From Candidatus Pullichristensenella stercoripullorum (GTDB taxonomy: Bacteria; Bacillota; Clostridia; Christensenellales; Aristaeellaceae): a stretch of 6,448 bases of DNA. Made by a program: the position numbers and the translations under genes. The first letter of the stretch is position 1, and each line of letters opens with the position of its first letter. Shown here piece by piece: positions 1 through 5,956 of this stretch. Below the pieces are notes generated by a model that had not been told where the DNA came from, made no database searches, and worked only from the letters and a program-made list of their open reading frames with translations. Location: positions 1 to 6,448 of the forward strand of contig DVGE01000038.1 of NCBI GenBank assembly GCA_018712885.1. The letters are read 5' to 3'.

Positions 1-1200
1 GAGCGCGTCTACGAAGTGGGCCGCATCTTCCGCAACGAGGGCATGGACACGCGCCACAACCCCGAGTTCACCTCCGTGGAGATGTATCAGGCCTACACCG
101 ACTACCACGGCATGATGGACTTCATCGAGGAGCTCTACAAGTACGTGGCCAACAAGGTCTGCGGCACCACGGACGTGCCCTACCAGGGCGAGATCATCCA
201 CCTGGGCGGCGAATGGGCGCGCATGACCATGAAGGAAGCGGTGAAGAAGTTCACGGGCGTGGACTACGACGCCTGGGCGGACGATGCGGACGCCCGCGCC
301 GCCTGCAAGGCCGCCGGCCTCGAGCCGGAGGCGGGCTTTACCAAGGGCGAGTGCCTCAGCCTGCTCTTCGAGGAATGTGTCGAAGACAAGCTCATCCAGC
401 CCACCTTCATCTACGATTACCCCATCGAGGTCTCGCCGCTGGCCAAGCGCAAGCCGGACGACCCGCTCTTTACCGAGCGCTTTGAGTACTTCATCACCGC
501 CAGCGAGTTCGGCAACGCCTTCTCGGAGCTGAACGACCCCATCGACCAGCGCGAGCGCTTTGAAAAGCAGGTCGCCGCCAAGCGCGCGCAGGGCGCCAAC
601 GCCTCTGTGGACGAGGACTTCGTCCTCTCGCTGGAATACGGCCTGCCCCCCACGGGCGGCCTCGGCTTCGGCCTCGACCGCTTCGTGATGCTGCTCACCG
701 ATTCGCCCTCCATCCGCGACGTGCTGCTCTTCCCCACGATGAAGCCGCTGGAAAAGCAGGACGCGCCCAAGGCCGAGGCCGCGAAGGCGGAAGCGCCCGT
801 TGTCCAGCCCAAGGTGGAGACGATCGACTTATCCAAGGTGGAGATCGAGCCGCTGTTCAAGGACTATGTGGATTTTGAGACCTTCGCCAAGTCCGACTTC
901 CGCGCCGTGAAGGTGAAGGAATGTACGGCGGTGCCCAAGTCCAAAAAGCTGCTCAAGTTCGTCCTCGACGACGGCACGGGCACGGACCGCATCATCCTCA
1001 GCGGCATCCACGAGTACTACGAGCCGGAAACGCTGGTGGGCAAGACGCTCATCGCCATCACCAACCTGCCGCCGCGCCCGATGATGGGCATCGACTCCTG
1101 CGGCATGATCATCAGCGCCATCCACCACGAGGAAGGTGAGGAACGCTTGAACCTCCTGATGGTGGACGACCGCATCCCCGCCGGCGCGAAGCTCTATTAA
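1..1200 (+). CDS. lysS: Lysyl-tRNA synthetase (class II), 5'-truncated, with C-terminal tRNA-binding domain
   Basis: This enzyme charges tRNA(Lys) with lysine in the cytosol. The frame is open from base 1 and the first residues are class II motif 2 (ERVYEVGRIFRNEG, then DTRHNPEFTSVEMYQAY, the LysRS signature). The start and the N-terminal OB-fold anticodon-binding domain therefore lie outside the window. Motif 3 is clear at about fragment residues 218-245 (GLGFGLDRFVMLLTDSPSIR, then DVLLFP). A normal bacterial LysRS ends soon after this. Here an Ala/Lys/Glu/Pro-rich linker (about 251-278) leads into a domain of about 115 residues (284-399) with FAKSDFRAVKVKEC, LLKFVLDDGTGTDRIILSGI, NLPPRPMMGIDSCGMIISA and a LLMVDDRIPAGAKLY end. 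These are hallmarks of the Trbp111/MetRS C-terminal tRNA-binding OB fold. The visible part is 399 residues, ending TAA at 1198-1200. An in-frame GTG at 16 is internal, not the start. The fusion could raise tRNA affinity, but that is inference. Confidence 0.96.
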   Translation, partial: ERVYEVGRIFRNEGMDTRHNPEFTSVEMYQAYTDYHGMMDFIEELYKYVANKVCGTTDVPYQGEIIHLGGEWARMTMKEAVKKFTGVDYDAWADDADARAACKAAGLEPEAGFTKGECLSLLFEECVEDKLIQPTFIYDYPIEVSPLAKRKPDDPLFTERFEYFITASEFGNAFSELNDPIDQRERFEKQVAAKRAQGANASVDEDFVLSLEYGLPPTGGLGFGLDRFVMLLTDSPSIRDVLLFPTMKPLEKQDAPKAEAAKAEAPVVQPKVETIDLSKVEIEPLFKDYVDFETFAKSDFRAVKVKECTAVPKSKKLLKFVLDDGTGTDRIILSGIHEYYEPETLVGKTLIAITNLPPRPMMGIDSCGMIISAIHHEEGEERLNLLMVDDRIPAGAKLY

Positions 1201-1230
1201 AACGAGACGCACGCATTTTCTGCGGCCCTG

Positions 1231-1262
1231 GGAATTTCGGAATTTCTACCGGCCGGCGCCGG
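1231..1262. repeat. Short direct repeat and palindrome downstream of lysS
   Basis: GGAATTTC occurs twice in tandem (1231-1238, 1239-1246) and is followed by the perfect palindrome CCGGCGCCGG (1253-1262). The 1201-1376 gap holds no gene; these short elements and the lysS terminator are all that is visible. Function unknown; chance is possible. Confidence 0.4.
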
Positions 1263-1306
1263 AAAATGCGCGGAGCCGGAGAAATTGCAAATCATACAAA
1301 GGAAGC

Positions 1307-1342
1307 GGGCAGCCCCACAAAAAAGGGGCTGCCCATTTTTCT
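1307..1342 (+). terminator. Rho-independent terminator of lysS
   Basis: A perfect 10-bp stem, GGGCAGCCCC (1307-1316) and GGGGCTGCCC (1325-1334), closes an A-rich 8-nt loop and is followed by ATTTTTCT. It sits 107 nt after the lysS stop. The cupin gene converges on it from the other side. On the minus strand the bases after the stem (GCTTCCTTTG) are only weakly T-rich, so it may stop that transcript less well. Confidence 0.9.
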
Positions 1343-1376
1343 GGATGGTCGGTGGAGGCGGGGATGCCGATCCTCC

Positions 1377-1814
1377 TTACTCCAGCCCGTTGTAGGCGGT
1401 ATCGTCCACCGGCTCACACCACTCGTTGGAAGTCTCCTCGCCAGGCACCTCGACGGCGATGTGACTGAACCAGCTGTCCTTTTTCGCGCCGTGCCAGTGC
1501 TTGACCTCCGCCGGGATGGTGACGACCATGCCGGGGGTCAGGCTGACGGCAGGCTTACCTTCTTCCTGATACCAGCCCTCGCCGGCGGTGCAGATGAGCA
1601 GCTGCCCGCCGCTGCTTCTGGCGTGGTGGATGTGCCAGTTGTTGCGGCAGCCCGGCTCAAAGGTGACGTTTGCTAGGAACACCGGGCATTTGCCCGCCTC
1701 CGTCAGGGGATTCAGGTAGGAATTGCCGGTGAAATACCGGGCGTAGGCGGTGTTGGCATTGCCAAGGCCGAACATGTTTTCCTTGTCAAACCGTTCTTTC
1801 TCATGGATACGCAT
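1377..1814 (-). CDS. Small cupin-domain protein
   Basis: A 145-residue single-domain cupin, probably a cytosolic metal-binding beta barrel. Cupin motif 1 is visible as G55-X5-H61-I-H63 followed by Q71 where Glu is usual. Motif 2 has PG at 94-95, P101 and H106-W-H108, with H118 as a further possible ligand, so a mononuclear metal site is likely. The start was placed at the ATG at 1814 because an AAGGAGGA ribosome binding site lies 6 nt upstream. A longer frame to 1868 would only add 18 residues that run through this site. It is the last gene of the operon and overlaps the flavodoxin gene by 14 nt. Small cupins of this kind are often encoded beside or fused to CMD-family proteins, and a CMD gene opens this same operon. 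The substrate is unknown; isomerase, decarboxylase or sensor roles are all possible. Confidence 0.88.
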   Translation of the reverse strand: MRIHEKERFDKENMFGLGNANTAYARYFTGNSYLNPLTEAGKCPVFLANVTFEPGCRNNWHIHHARSSGGQLLICTAGEGWYQEEGKPAVSLTPGMVVTIPAEVKHWHGAKKDSWFSHIAVEVPGEETSNEWCEPVDDTAYNGLE

Positions 1815-2349
1815 GGAAATTCCTCCTTGCTTGATCGTTTTTGTGGTCTTGACCCGCGTTCGCGGCAAATGGGGAACGGACTCCGTTTTTGTCCATCCAT
1901 GTCCTGAGGGCCTCCGGCAAGAGCGCCTCGCCTTCTATTACGCCCAATGCCTTGCGCACATCCGCCCGGGGGCACAGCCCGGCAATATCGCGGCCGGGAT
2001 CGCAGGGGACGCCGCCGCAATGGGAGTAAAACGGCAGGATGACCTTGCCGGACAGGTCGTTTTTCGCCAGCCATGACGCCAGCGGAGGCGCGATCGTCCC
2101 GCACCAGTTGGGGGAACCGACGAAGATGAGCGGATAAGGCTTCGGATCGCAGGCGCCGGGCAGCAGATGGGGATGATAGCCCGTCTGCACCTCCCGCCTG
2201 ACTTGCGCGAGCAGTTCCGGGAACGCCATGGGATAGGGCTGCCAGGGATAGATCTCGCGCCAGTCGCCGCCAGTCATGCGGCAAATCTCCTGCGCGATGC
2301 GATGCGTATTGCCGGAATAGGAATATGATACGATCAACAGCCTGTTCAT
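1801..2349 (-). CDS. Cytosolic flavodoxin (Flavodoxin_4-like)
   Basis: A 182-residue FMN-binding electron carrier with no signal peptide, so cytosolic. The phosphate-binding loop is at residues 10-15 (SYSGNT), preceded by the first beta strand MNRLLIVSYS. The second flavin loop is at 77-90 (VGSPNWCGTIAPPL) and the SHCGG...DIAGLCP segment at 109-126 matches this flavodoxin subfamily. The start at 2349 is chosen because its ATG overlaps the TGA of the flavin reductase gene (ATGA), which implies translational coupling; the frame runs 18 residues further upstream but those residues are not flavodoxin-like. The last 19 or so residues (from about 164) are polar, lie beyond the conserved fold and are encoded by what looks like former intergenic DNA that includes the cupin ribosome binding site. 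Likely partners are the co-encoded flavin reductase and cytochrome; this is inference. Confidence 0.9.
   Translation of the reverse strand: MNRLLIVSYSYSGNTHRIAQEICRMTGGDWREIYPWQPYPMAFPELLAQVRREVQTGYHPHLLPGACDPKPYPLIFVGSPNWCGTIAPPLASWLAKNDLSGKVILPFYSHCGGVPCDPGRDIAGLCPRADVRKALGVIEGEALLPEALRTWMDKNGVRSPFAANAGQDHKNDQARRNFHAYP
1821..1828 (-). promoter_or_regulatory. Ribosome binding site deciding the cupin start
   Basis: AAGGAGGA on the minus strand, 6 nt before the ATG at 1814. It lies inside the 3' end of the upstream flavodoxin frame, so cupin translation starts on sequence that is itself being translated. Confidence 0.85.
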
Positions 2350-2900
2350 TTTTGCGGTTCTTTGCCAATGGACATGCACTTGCCGATGACGTCGCCGGTG
2401 CACAGGTATTCATAAGTGGGCATTTCAAAAAGCACCGGCTTGAGGGCGCGGTAGTCGATCTTGCCCGTCTCGTTCAGCACGCTTTCCTCGGCATAGGTGG
2501 CGTCGATGGTGCAGATAAAACTCTCGAAGCCCTTGGTGTTGTAAACATCTTCCACGCTGCACACCATCGTGACGGGGGCCTGCTGGATCATCGGCACGCC
2601 CGCGTCGTCCAGCACATAGTCAAACAGCGTGGATTTATCCTCCTTGCCGCCGCTGACGCAGCCGGAGCGGTCGGCCCTGGGCAGCAGCGCCTCGTCCACG
2701 ATGTTGATGGAGAGTTTTTTGCTCGCCTTGATGCCCTTGTTGGTATAGTGTGCGCTGGCAAGGCTGACCATCACATGGTCGTGACCGATGATGCCCACAT
2801 GGCCCACCAGCAGCCAGTTTGGCTTGCCGTCGACCATTGCGCCGACGACGACCAGCGGCGTGGGGTACAGAGCCAGCGCGTTTCCGATATGCTTTTTCAT
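2346..2900 (-). CDS. Flavin reductase family protein (FMN-binding split barrel)
   Basis: A 184-residue protein of the flavin-reductase-like/flavoredoxin family, which bind FMN in a split beta barrel and either reduce free flavin or pass electrons between carriers. Visible family marks are the N-terminal YPTPLVVVGAMVDGKPNW strand pair, HYTNKGIKASKKLSINI, and the GCVSGGKEDKS loop at about 80-90 that usually contacts the flavin. No signal peptide or membrane segment is seen. The ATG at 2900 has GGGAGG (2910-2915) 9 nt upstream. It begins 32 nt after the cytochrome gene and its stop overlaps the start of the flavodoxin gene by 4 nt, so the two products are probably made in step. It could supply reduced flavin to the neighbouring carriers; the electron donor is not visible in the window. 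Confidence 0.9.
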   Translation of the reverse strand: MKKHIGNALALYPTPLVVVGAMVDGKPNWLLVGHVGIIGHDHVMVSLASAHYTNKGIKASKKLSINIVDEALLPRADRSGCVSGGKEDKSTLFDYVLDDAGVPMIQQAPVTMVCSVEDVYNTKGFESFICTIDATYAEESVLNETGKIDYRALKPVLFEMPTYEYLCTGDVIGKCMSIGKEPQK

Positions 2901-2932
2901 GGTGTATGACCTCCCGAATGATCGTTGTTGTT

Positions 2933-3658
2933 TTATTGTCTTGCAAAGCCGCCGCGTCGCCCGGCACTCGTTCCCGATCTTCTGCCTTTCGCCGCCCTTT
3001 GCAGTAGCTTGGACAGGTAGTGCCCCAGGCAGATGAACGTTCCCATCATGGCCAGATAGTCCAGATAGAACAGCAGGGGCGGCTCGCTGAGATCCAGAAA
3101 CACGAATTGCGTGTGCACCAGCATATAGGTGAGCAGGCCGCGCTGGACGAAAGAGAAAAGCCCATAGGCGGCAATGGCGGCTGCGACGACCGGCAGCAGG
3201 AACTTGCGCGCGCGGGAAGGGGCTTTCAGCCGCAGCGCTTTGCGGGCGAGCCCCGTGAACATGCCCCAGTGCAGCCCCAAATGCAGCGACATCAGCACGA
3301 AGCCCCAGTAGGAAGCCGCCATGTGCAAAAGCCGCGCGAAGGACATGCCGCCGTGGATATCCAGAAACGCAAAGACGTGGTTGGAGAGCATGATCCCGCT
3401 CACCATCAGGCCAATCATAGCTAGAAATACCAGCAAATCGACGGCAATCTGGAAAATGCGCGAGGGAGGATACTTTCCGCGGGACAGGTTTTTGTACCAG
3501 TTGCGGTCAAGGACGTGATGGGCGATGAACAGGACGAACATCCCGGCGCCCGCCCATTCGTGGGCAACGTCGCCCCAGAGTTGGTACCCCATCAAAAACA
3601 GCAGCCCGAGCGTCATTGCGGCGTCGATCGCTATTTTGCATTTTGCCTTCGCTTTCAT
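2933..3658 (-). CDS. Six-helix cytochrome b-like membrane protein (DUF4405 type)
   Basis: A 241-residue integral membrane protein with about six helices (roughly residues 9-28, 31-50, 70-90, 112-135, 153-172, 195-215). The charged N-terminus (MKAKAKCK) suggests it starts in the cytosol. The pattern DVAHEWAGAGMFVLFIAHHV and WYKNL after helix 2 fit DUF4405, a cytochrome domain that has been linked to extracytosolic flavin systems. H33 and H47 (or H48) in helix 2, and H112 and H126 in helix 4, are each 14 residues apart, the layout expected for two stacked b hemes. The tail after 220 is rich in Arg, Gly and Lys. The start at 3658 has AGGGAGGA very close upstream; the short spacing is slightly unusual, but an internal start would remove helix 1. 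It lies 21 nt after the exported flavodoxin gene, a likely redox partner. Heme content is predicted, not shown. Confidence 0.85.
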   Translation of the reverse strand: MKAKAKCKIAIDAAMTLGLLFLMGYQLWGDVAHEWAGAGMFVLFIAHHVLDRNWYKNLSRGKYPPSRIFQIAVDLLVFLAMIGLMVSGIMLSNHVFAFLDIHGGMSFARLLHMAASYWGFVLMSLHLGLHWGMFTGLARKALRLKAPSRARKFLLPVVAAAIAAYGLFSFVQRGLLTYMLVHTQFVFLDLSEPPLLFYLDYLAMMGTFICLGHYLSKLLQRAAKGRRSGTSAGRRGGFARQ

Positions 3659-3679
3659 GATCCTCCCTCGCCTCCGCGG

Positions 3680-4297
3680 TCAGTTCAGTTCCAGCGCCGC
3701 GAGCCATTCCGTCACGGCGTTCTGCGCGTCCGCAAGTTCGCCCTCCGTGAGCGCGATCCCTTCCAGGATGGTCGCGCCGGCCGCGCTTTCCGCGATGCCG
3801 TCCAGGCTGCGGCCAAAGCCGCCGCTGGCGCTGGTGTTGAAGGGAACGAGCGTTTTGCCGGTGAAATCATAGGATTCCAGGAAGGTGTACACCGCCATGG
3901 GCGCGTCGCTCCACCAGTTGGGATAGCCCACGAAGATCACATCGTAGTTTTCCCAGTTCTCCACCTGCGCGGCCAGTTCGGGCCGGGCGTTGTCCGCCTG
4001 TTCCTGACGGGCGATGTCCAGAAGCGCGTTATAGTCGTCCGTATAGGGCGTTGCCGGTTCGATCTTGAATACGTCTGCGCCGGTCGCGGCCTGAATGATC
4101 TGCGCGACCTGCTCGGTATTGCCGGACCAGGAGAAATAGGCGATCAGCGCTTCGCTGCCGGCTTCCGCCCCGGGCGTTTCCGGCGCTTCCGTGGCGGACG
4201 GAGAAGCAGTGGCCTCGCCATAGGCGGTCAGGCAGCAGCCGACAGTGAGGACAAGGATCAGCACGGTGGACGAGAGAAACATCAGCATCTTCTTCAT
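3680..4297 (-). CDS. Exported flavodoxin, probably a lipoprotein
   Basis: A 205-residue flavodoxin with an N-terminal export signal. Residues 1-3 are basic (MKK), 5-20 form a hydrophobic core, and LTVGC ends at C21, which fits a permissive lipobox, though the usual Leu at -3 is Thr. A linker rich in Ala, Ser, Thr, Pro and Glu (about 28-48) follows, as in many tethered lipoproteins. The FMN phosphate loop is SWSGNT (56-61), and VGYPNWWSDAPMAVYTFLES (123-142) is the second flavin loop. The remaining fold to the C-terminus (FNTSASGGFGRSLDGIAESA, residues 153-172) is intact. The start at 4297 has AAAGGAAG about 10 nt upstream. If the lipobox is not used, signal peptidase I could cut near residues 26-29; either way the flavodoxin would sit outside the membrane. 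The gene just downstream encodes a membrane cytochrome, which suggests electron exchange across the membrane. Confidence 0.9.
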   Translation of the reverse strand: MKKMLMFLSSTVLILVLTVGCCLTAYGEATASPSATEAPETPGAEAGSEALIAYFSWSGNTEQVAQIIQAATGADVFKIEPATPYTDDYNALLDIARQEQADNARPELAAQVENWENYDVIFVGYPNWWSDAPMAVYTFLESYDFTGKTLVPFNTSASGGFGRSLDGIAESAAGATILEGIALTEGELADAQNAVTEWLAALELN

Positions 4298-4407
4298 GTT
4301 TGGGAACTTCCTTTCTTTTTGTGTGTCGATCCAAACGGGCGGCGCACTGGCGCATGGAGGCGTTTTTCCCTCGCGGATCGCAGTCCGCCTGCCCGCCCGC
4401 TTTGCGG
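4298..4407 (-). other. Structured intercistronic gap
   Basis: This 110-nt gap between the iron-sulfur flavoprotein and exported flavodoxin genes is the longest inside the operon. It can fold into a small hairpin (GCGGA 4373-4377 with TCCGC 4384-4388) and a longer-range pairing of CGGGCGG (4336-4342) with CCGCCCG (4393-4399). No T-run follows, so it is not an intrinsic terminator, and no convincing internal promoter is visible. It may mark a processing or mRNA stability point. Confidence 0.35.
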
Positions 4408-4944
4408 TTATTTCAACCGATCGCCAAGGCTGTACGCCTGCTGGGGATACCGGGAATGTTGCGTCATCGAAGGCGTGCCGCAGCCGTAGCCCAGCACCAT
4501 GCCCATGTCGGTGAGGTTCAGGTAGCGCACCAGCGTTTTGTAATGCGCCTCCAGCGCCTCAAAGGTTTGATCGTCGCTGTTCCAGGCCACGGCGAGCAGC
4601 GCCGATCTCATGTGTTTGCGCTGGATGGAGCTGTTGAACGCGCAGAAGCGGTCGATCATGGCCTTCAGCTGGGCGCTCATCCCGTAGTAGTACAAGGGCG
4701 TGACAAATACCAGCATATCGGCGTCGAGGATCTTTCTGCGGATGGCCTCCACGTCGTCCTTCTGCACGCAGGGGCCTTCGTAGCCGCAGCGGATGCAGCC
4801 GGTGCAGGGGTGGATATTGGCGTGGGCCACATCCACGATCTCCACGCTGTGCCCGGCTTCCTCGGCGCCCTGCCGGAAGCAGTCCGCCAGCAGGTTGGAG
4901 GAACCGTTTTTATTGGGGCTGCCCTCCAAAAGTATGATCTTCAT
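4408..4944 (-). CDS. Iron-sulfur flavoprotein / NAD(P)H-dependent FMN reductase family
   Basis: A 178-residue flavodoxin-fold protein of the NADPH-dependent FMN reductase superfamily. The FMN phosphate loop is GSPNKNGSSN (8-17) and the second flavin loop is TPLYYYGMSAQLKAMIDR (82-99). Between them C47, C50, C53 and C59 form CX2CX2CX5C, the compact cysteine motif that holds a [4Fe-4S] cluster in archaeal and clostridial iron-sulfur flavoproteins; the following VQKDDV is also typical. It probably passes electrons from ferredoxin or NAD(P)H to a quinone, peroxide or other small acceptor, but the acceptor cannot be read from the sequence. The ATG at 4944 was chosen over an upstream in-frame start at 4989 because AAGGAG lies 9 nt before it and MKIILLEGSP is the usual N-terminus. 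It starts 14 nt after the CMD gene ends. Confidence 0.9.
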   Translation of the reverse strand: MKIILLEGSPNKNGSSNLLADCFRQGAEEAGHSVEIVDVAHANIHPCTGCIRCGYEGPCVQKDDVEAIRRKILDADMLVFVTPLYYYGMSAQLKAMIDRFCAFNSSIQRKHMRSALLAVAWNSDDQTFEALEAHYKTLVRYLNLTDMGMVLGYGCGTPSMTQHSRYPQQAYSLGDRLK

Positions 4945-4953
4945 GGCGGTATT

Positions 4954-4959
4954 CTCCTT
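4954..4959 (-). promoter_or_regulatory. Ribosome binding site deciding the iron-sulfur flavoprotein start
   Basis: AAGGAG on the minus strand, overlapping the TAA stop of the CMD gene and 9 nt before the ATG at 4944. It supports that start and coupling of the two genes. Confidence 0.8.
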
Positions 4960-5729
4960 TATGCGGTCGCTCTCAACAGTTCTCTGCACACATTCAGCGC
5001 GTTGAACAGGCGGGGAATCCCCATATAGCCGCCGGCGTGGACGAGGGCGCAGACCACTTCCTCCTTGGCGTTGCCCGCCTTCAGCGCGCCCTGCACATGG
5101 CTTTTTAACTGCACTTCCGCGCCGCCCAGCGCCGCCAGCAGCACCACAGTGAGCAGTTCGCGGGTCTTGCCATCCAATCCAGTGCGGGTGTTGAAGTCAC
5201 CGAAGCACAGTTCGGTCAAAAAGCGCGGCACCGCCTGGGCAAATTCGCCGGGCAGCCAGGTGTAGCGGTCGGCGATCTCCGTCCCGTAAAGGGGCGCCTG
5301 GATCTCCAGCCCCTTCCGGTAACGCTCGTCCTCGCTTTCGCCAGTGAGCGTCTTCTGGCTGGGCAGGGGCAGCTCGATGCCGTTCCCGGCAAATACCTCG
5401 TTCATCGTACTAATGGCATTGAGGGTTTTGGGGAAGCCGATAAACGGCGCACACTGGTAGATCGCTTCCCGAATTTCCACCGGCGTACAACCGGCGTTGA
5501 GGCTGGCCTGTACATGAGCCTTCAGCTGGGGCAGCGCGCTCAGCGTGGTCAGCACCGTGATGGTGACCAGCTCCCGCATGCGGTTGTCGAGGCTGCCTGT
5601 GTAGCATACATCTCCAAAGATATACCCCTGCAGGATCTGCATGAACTCGCCGTCCGACCCTTCGTTTCCCGCGGCATGGCTGTGAAACAGCTCCTGCATT
5701 TTCTGTTCTGTACGTTCTTTTCTATTCAT
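4959..5729 (-). CDS. Two-domain carboxymuconolactone decarboxylase family protein
   Basis: A 256-residue cytosolic protein made of two CMD repeats (about residues 28-115 and 160-250). Each carries the family core: RELVTITVLTTLSALPQLKA with H72 and a GFPKTLNAI end in the first, and RELLTVVLLAALGGAEVQLK with H211 and a GIPRLFNAL end in the second. The AhpD-type CXXC redox pair is absent from both, so a peroxidase-reductase role is unlikely; the fold fits the gamma-carboxymuconolactone decarboxylase side of the family. Many such gut-bacterial proteins are simply called CMD family and their substrates are unknown. The ATG at 5729 has AGGAGGG 9 nt upstream. It is the first intact gene after the LysR-type promoter and sits 18 nt beyond the stop of the cyclophilin remnant. 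A cupin that often accompanies this family closes the operon. Confidence 0.9.
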   Translation of the reverse strand: MNRKERTEQKMQELFHSHAAGNEGSDGEFMQILQGYIFGDVCYTGSLDNRMRELVTITVLTTLSALPQLKAHVQASLNAGCTPVEIREAIYQCAPFIGFPKTLNAISTMNEVFAGNGIELPLPSQKTLTGESEDERYRKGLEIQAPLYGTEIADRYTWLPGEFAQAVPRFLTELCFGDFNTRTGLDGKTRELLTVVLLAALGGAEVQLKSHVQGALKAGNAKEEVVCALVHAGGYMGIPRLFNALNVCRELLRATA

Positions 5730-5747
5730 CGTTGGATACCCTCCTGA

Positions 5748-5948
5748 TCATTCTATTGCTTCTATGGTGATCGTCCCGGACATCGCGCCGACCAGCTCCC
5801 CGCCGGAAACGGCCTGCCCCAGTTCGAACAGCCCCGGGTTTTCGTTGTGATCCCCATAGAAGAACACCACGTCGCCCCAGGGCTCGTAATAGGCCAGCGT
5901 TCCCGCCCCGGCCCGCTCTCTGGGGATATTATAGAGCGCGCACGGCAC
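5748..5948 (-). pseudogene. C-terminal remnant of a cyclophilin-like fold protein
   Basis: The frame is open from 5960 to a TGA at 5748-5750, with only a GTG at 5948 as a possible start and no ribosome binding site before it. Its 66 residues contain GTLAYYEPWGDVVFFYGDHN, then LFELGQAVSGGELVGAMSGT and a TITIEAIE end, which match the C-terminal half of the cyclophilin-like (TM1367/COG2164-type) fold. Full family members are about 110-150 residues, so roughly the first 50 or more are missing. They are not recognisable upstream, where an in-frame stop (5961-5963), LysR boxes and a terminator lie. The predicted promoter's -10 box is inside the frame, so the GTG would not be on the main transcript. 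It probably was the first gene of the operon and lost its 5' end. A short functional protein remains possible. Confidence 0.6.
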
Positions 5949-5956
5949 AATGTCTA
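5928..5956 (-). promoter_or_regulatory. Sigma-70-type promoter of the redox operon
   Basis: On the minus strand a -35 box TAGACA (5956-5951, 5 of 6 consensus) is separated by exactly 17 nt from a perfect -10 box TATAAT (5933-5928). Transcription would start near 5921 and give a leader of about 190 nt that contains most of the cyclophilin remnant before the CMD start at 5729. The two LysR-type boxes upstream sit at the distances expected for activation. Confidence 0.75.

Noticed and set aside
16..18. GTG as start of the lysS product
   Set aside because: The five preceding codons continue class II motif 2, so the gene simply runs in from outside the window.
1307..1334. The lysS hairpin as an equally good terminator for the cupin operon
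   Set aside because: On the minus strand the bases after the stem are GCTTCCTTTG, a weak T-run, so only modest termination can be supported.
1712..2428. Second minus-strand frame overlapping the flavodoxin and cupin genes
   Set aside because: Shifted frame of the same strand; the Arg/Ser/Pro-rich product has no motif, while the true frames carry FMN loops and cupin histidines.
2325..2909. Open frame of 194 codons on the plus strand
   Set aside because: Antisense to the flavin reductase gene, which has clear family motifs, a good ribosome binding site and a coupled neighbour.
3515..4489. Long open frame of 324 codons on the plus strand
   Set aside because: It is antisense to the cytochrome and exported flavodoxin genes, shows low-complexity Arg/Gly-rich composition typical of GC-rich shadow frames, and has no recognisable domain.
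4300..5028. Open frame of 242 codons on the plus strand
   Set aside because: Antisense to the iron-sulfur flavoprotein gene; rich in His/Val/Ala from reverse-complement codons with no domain.
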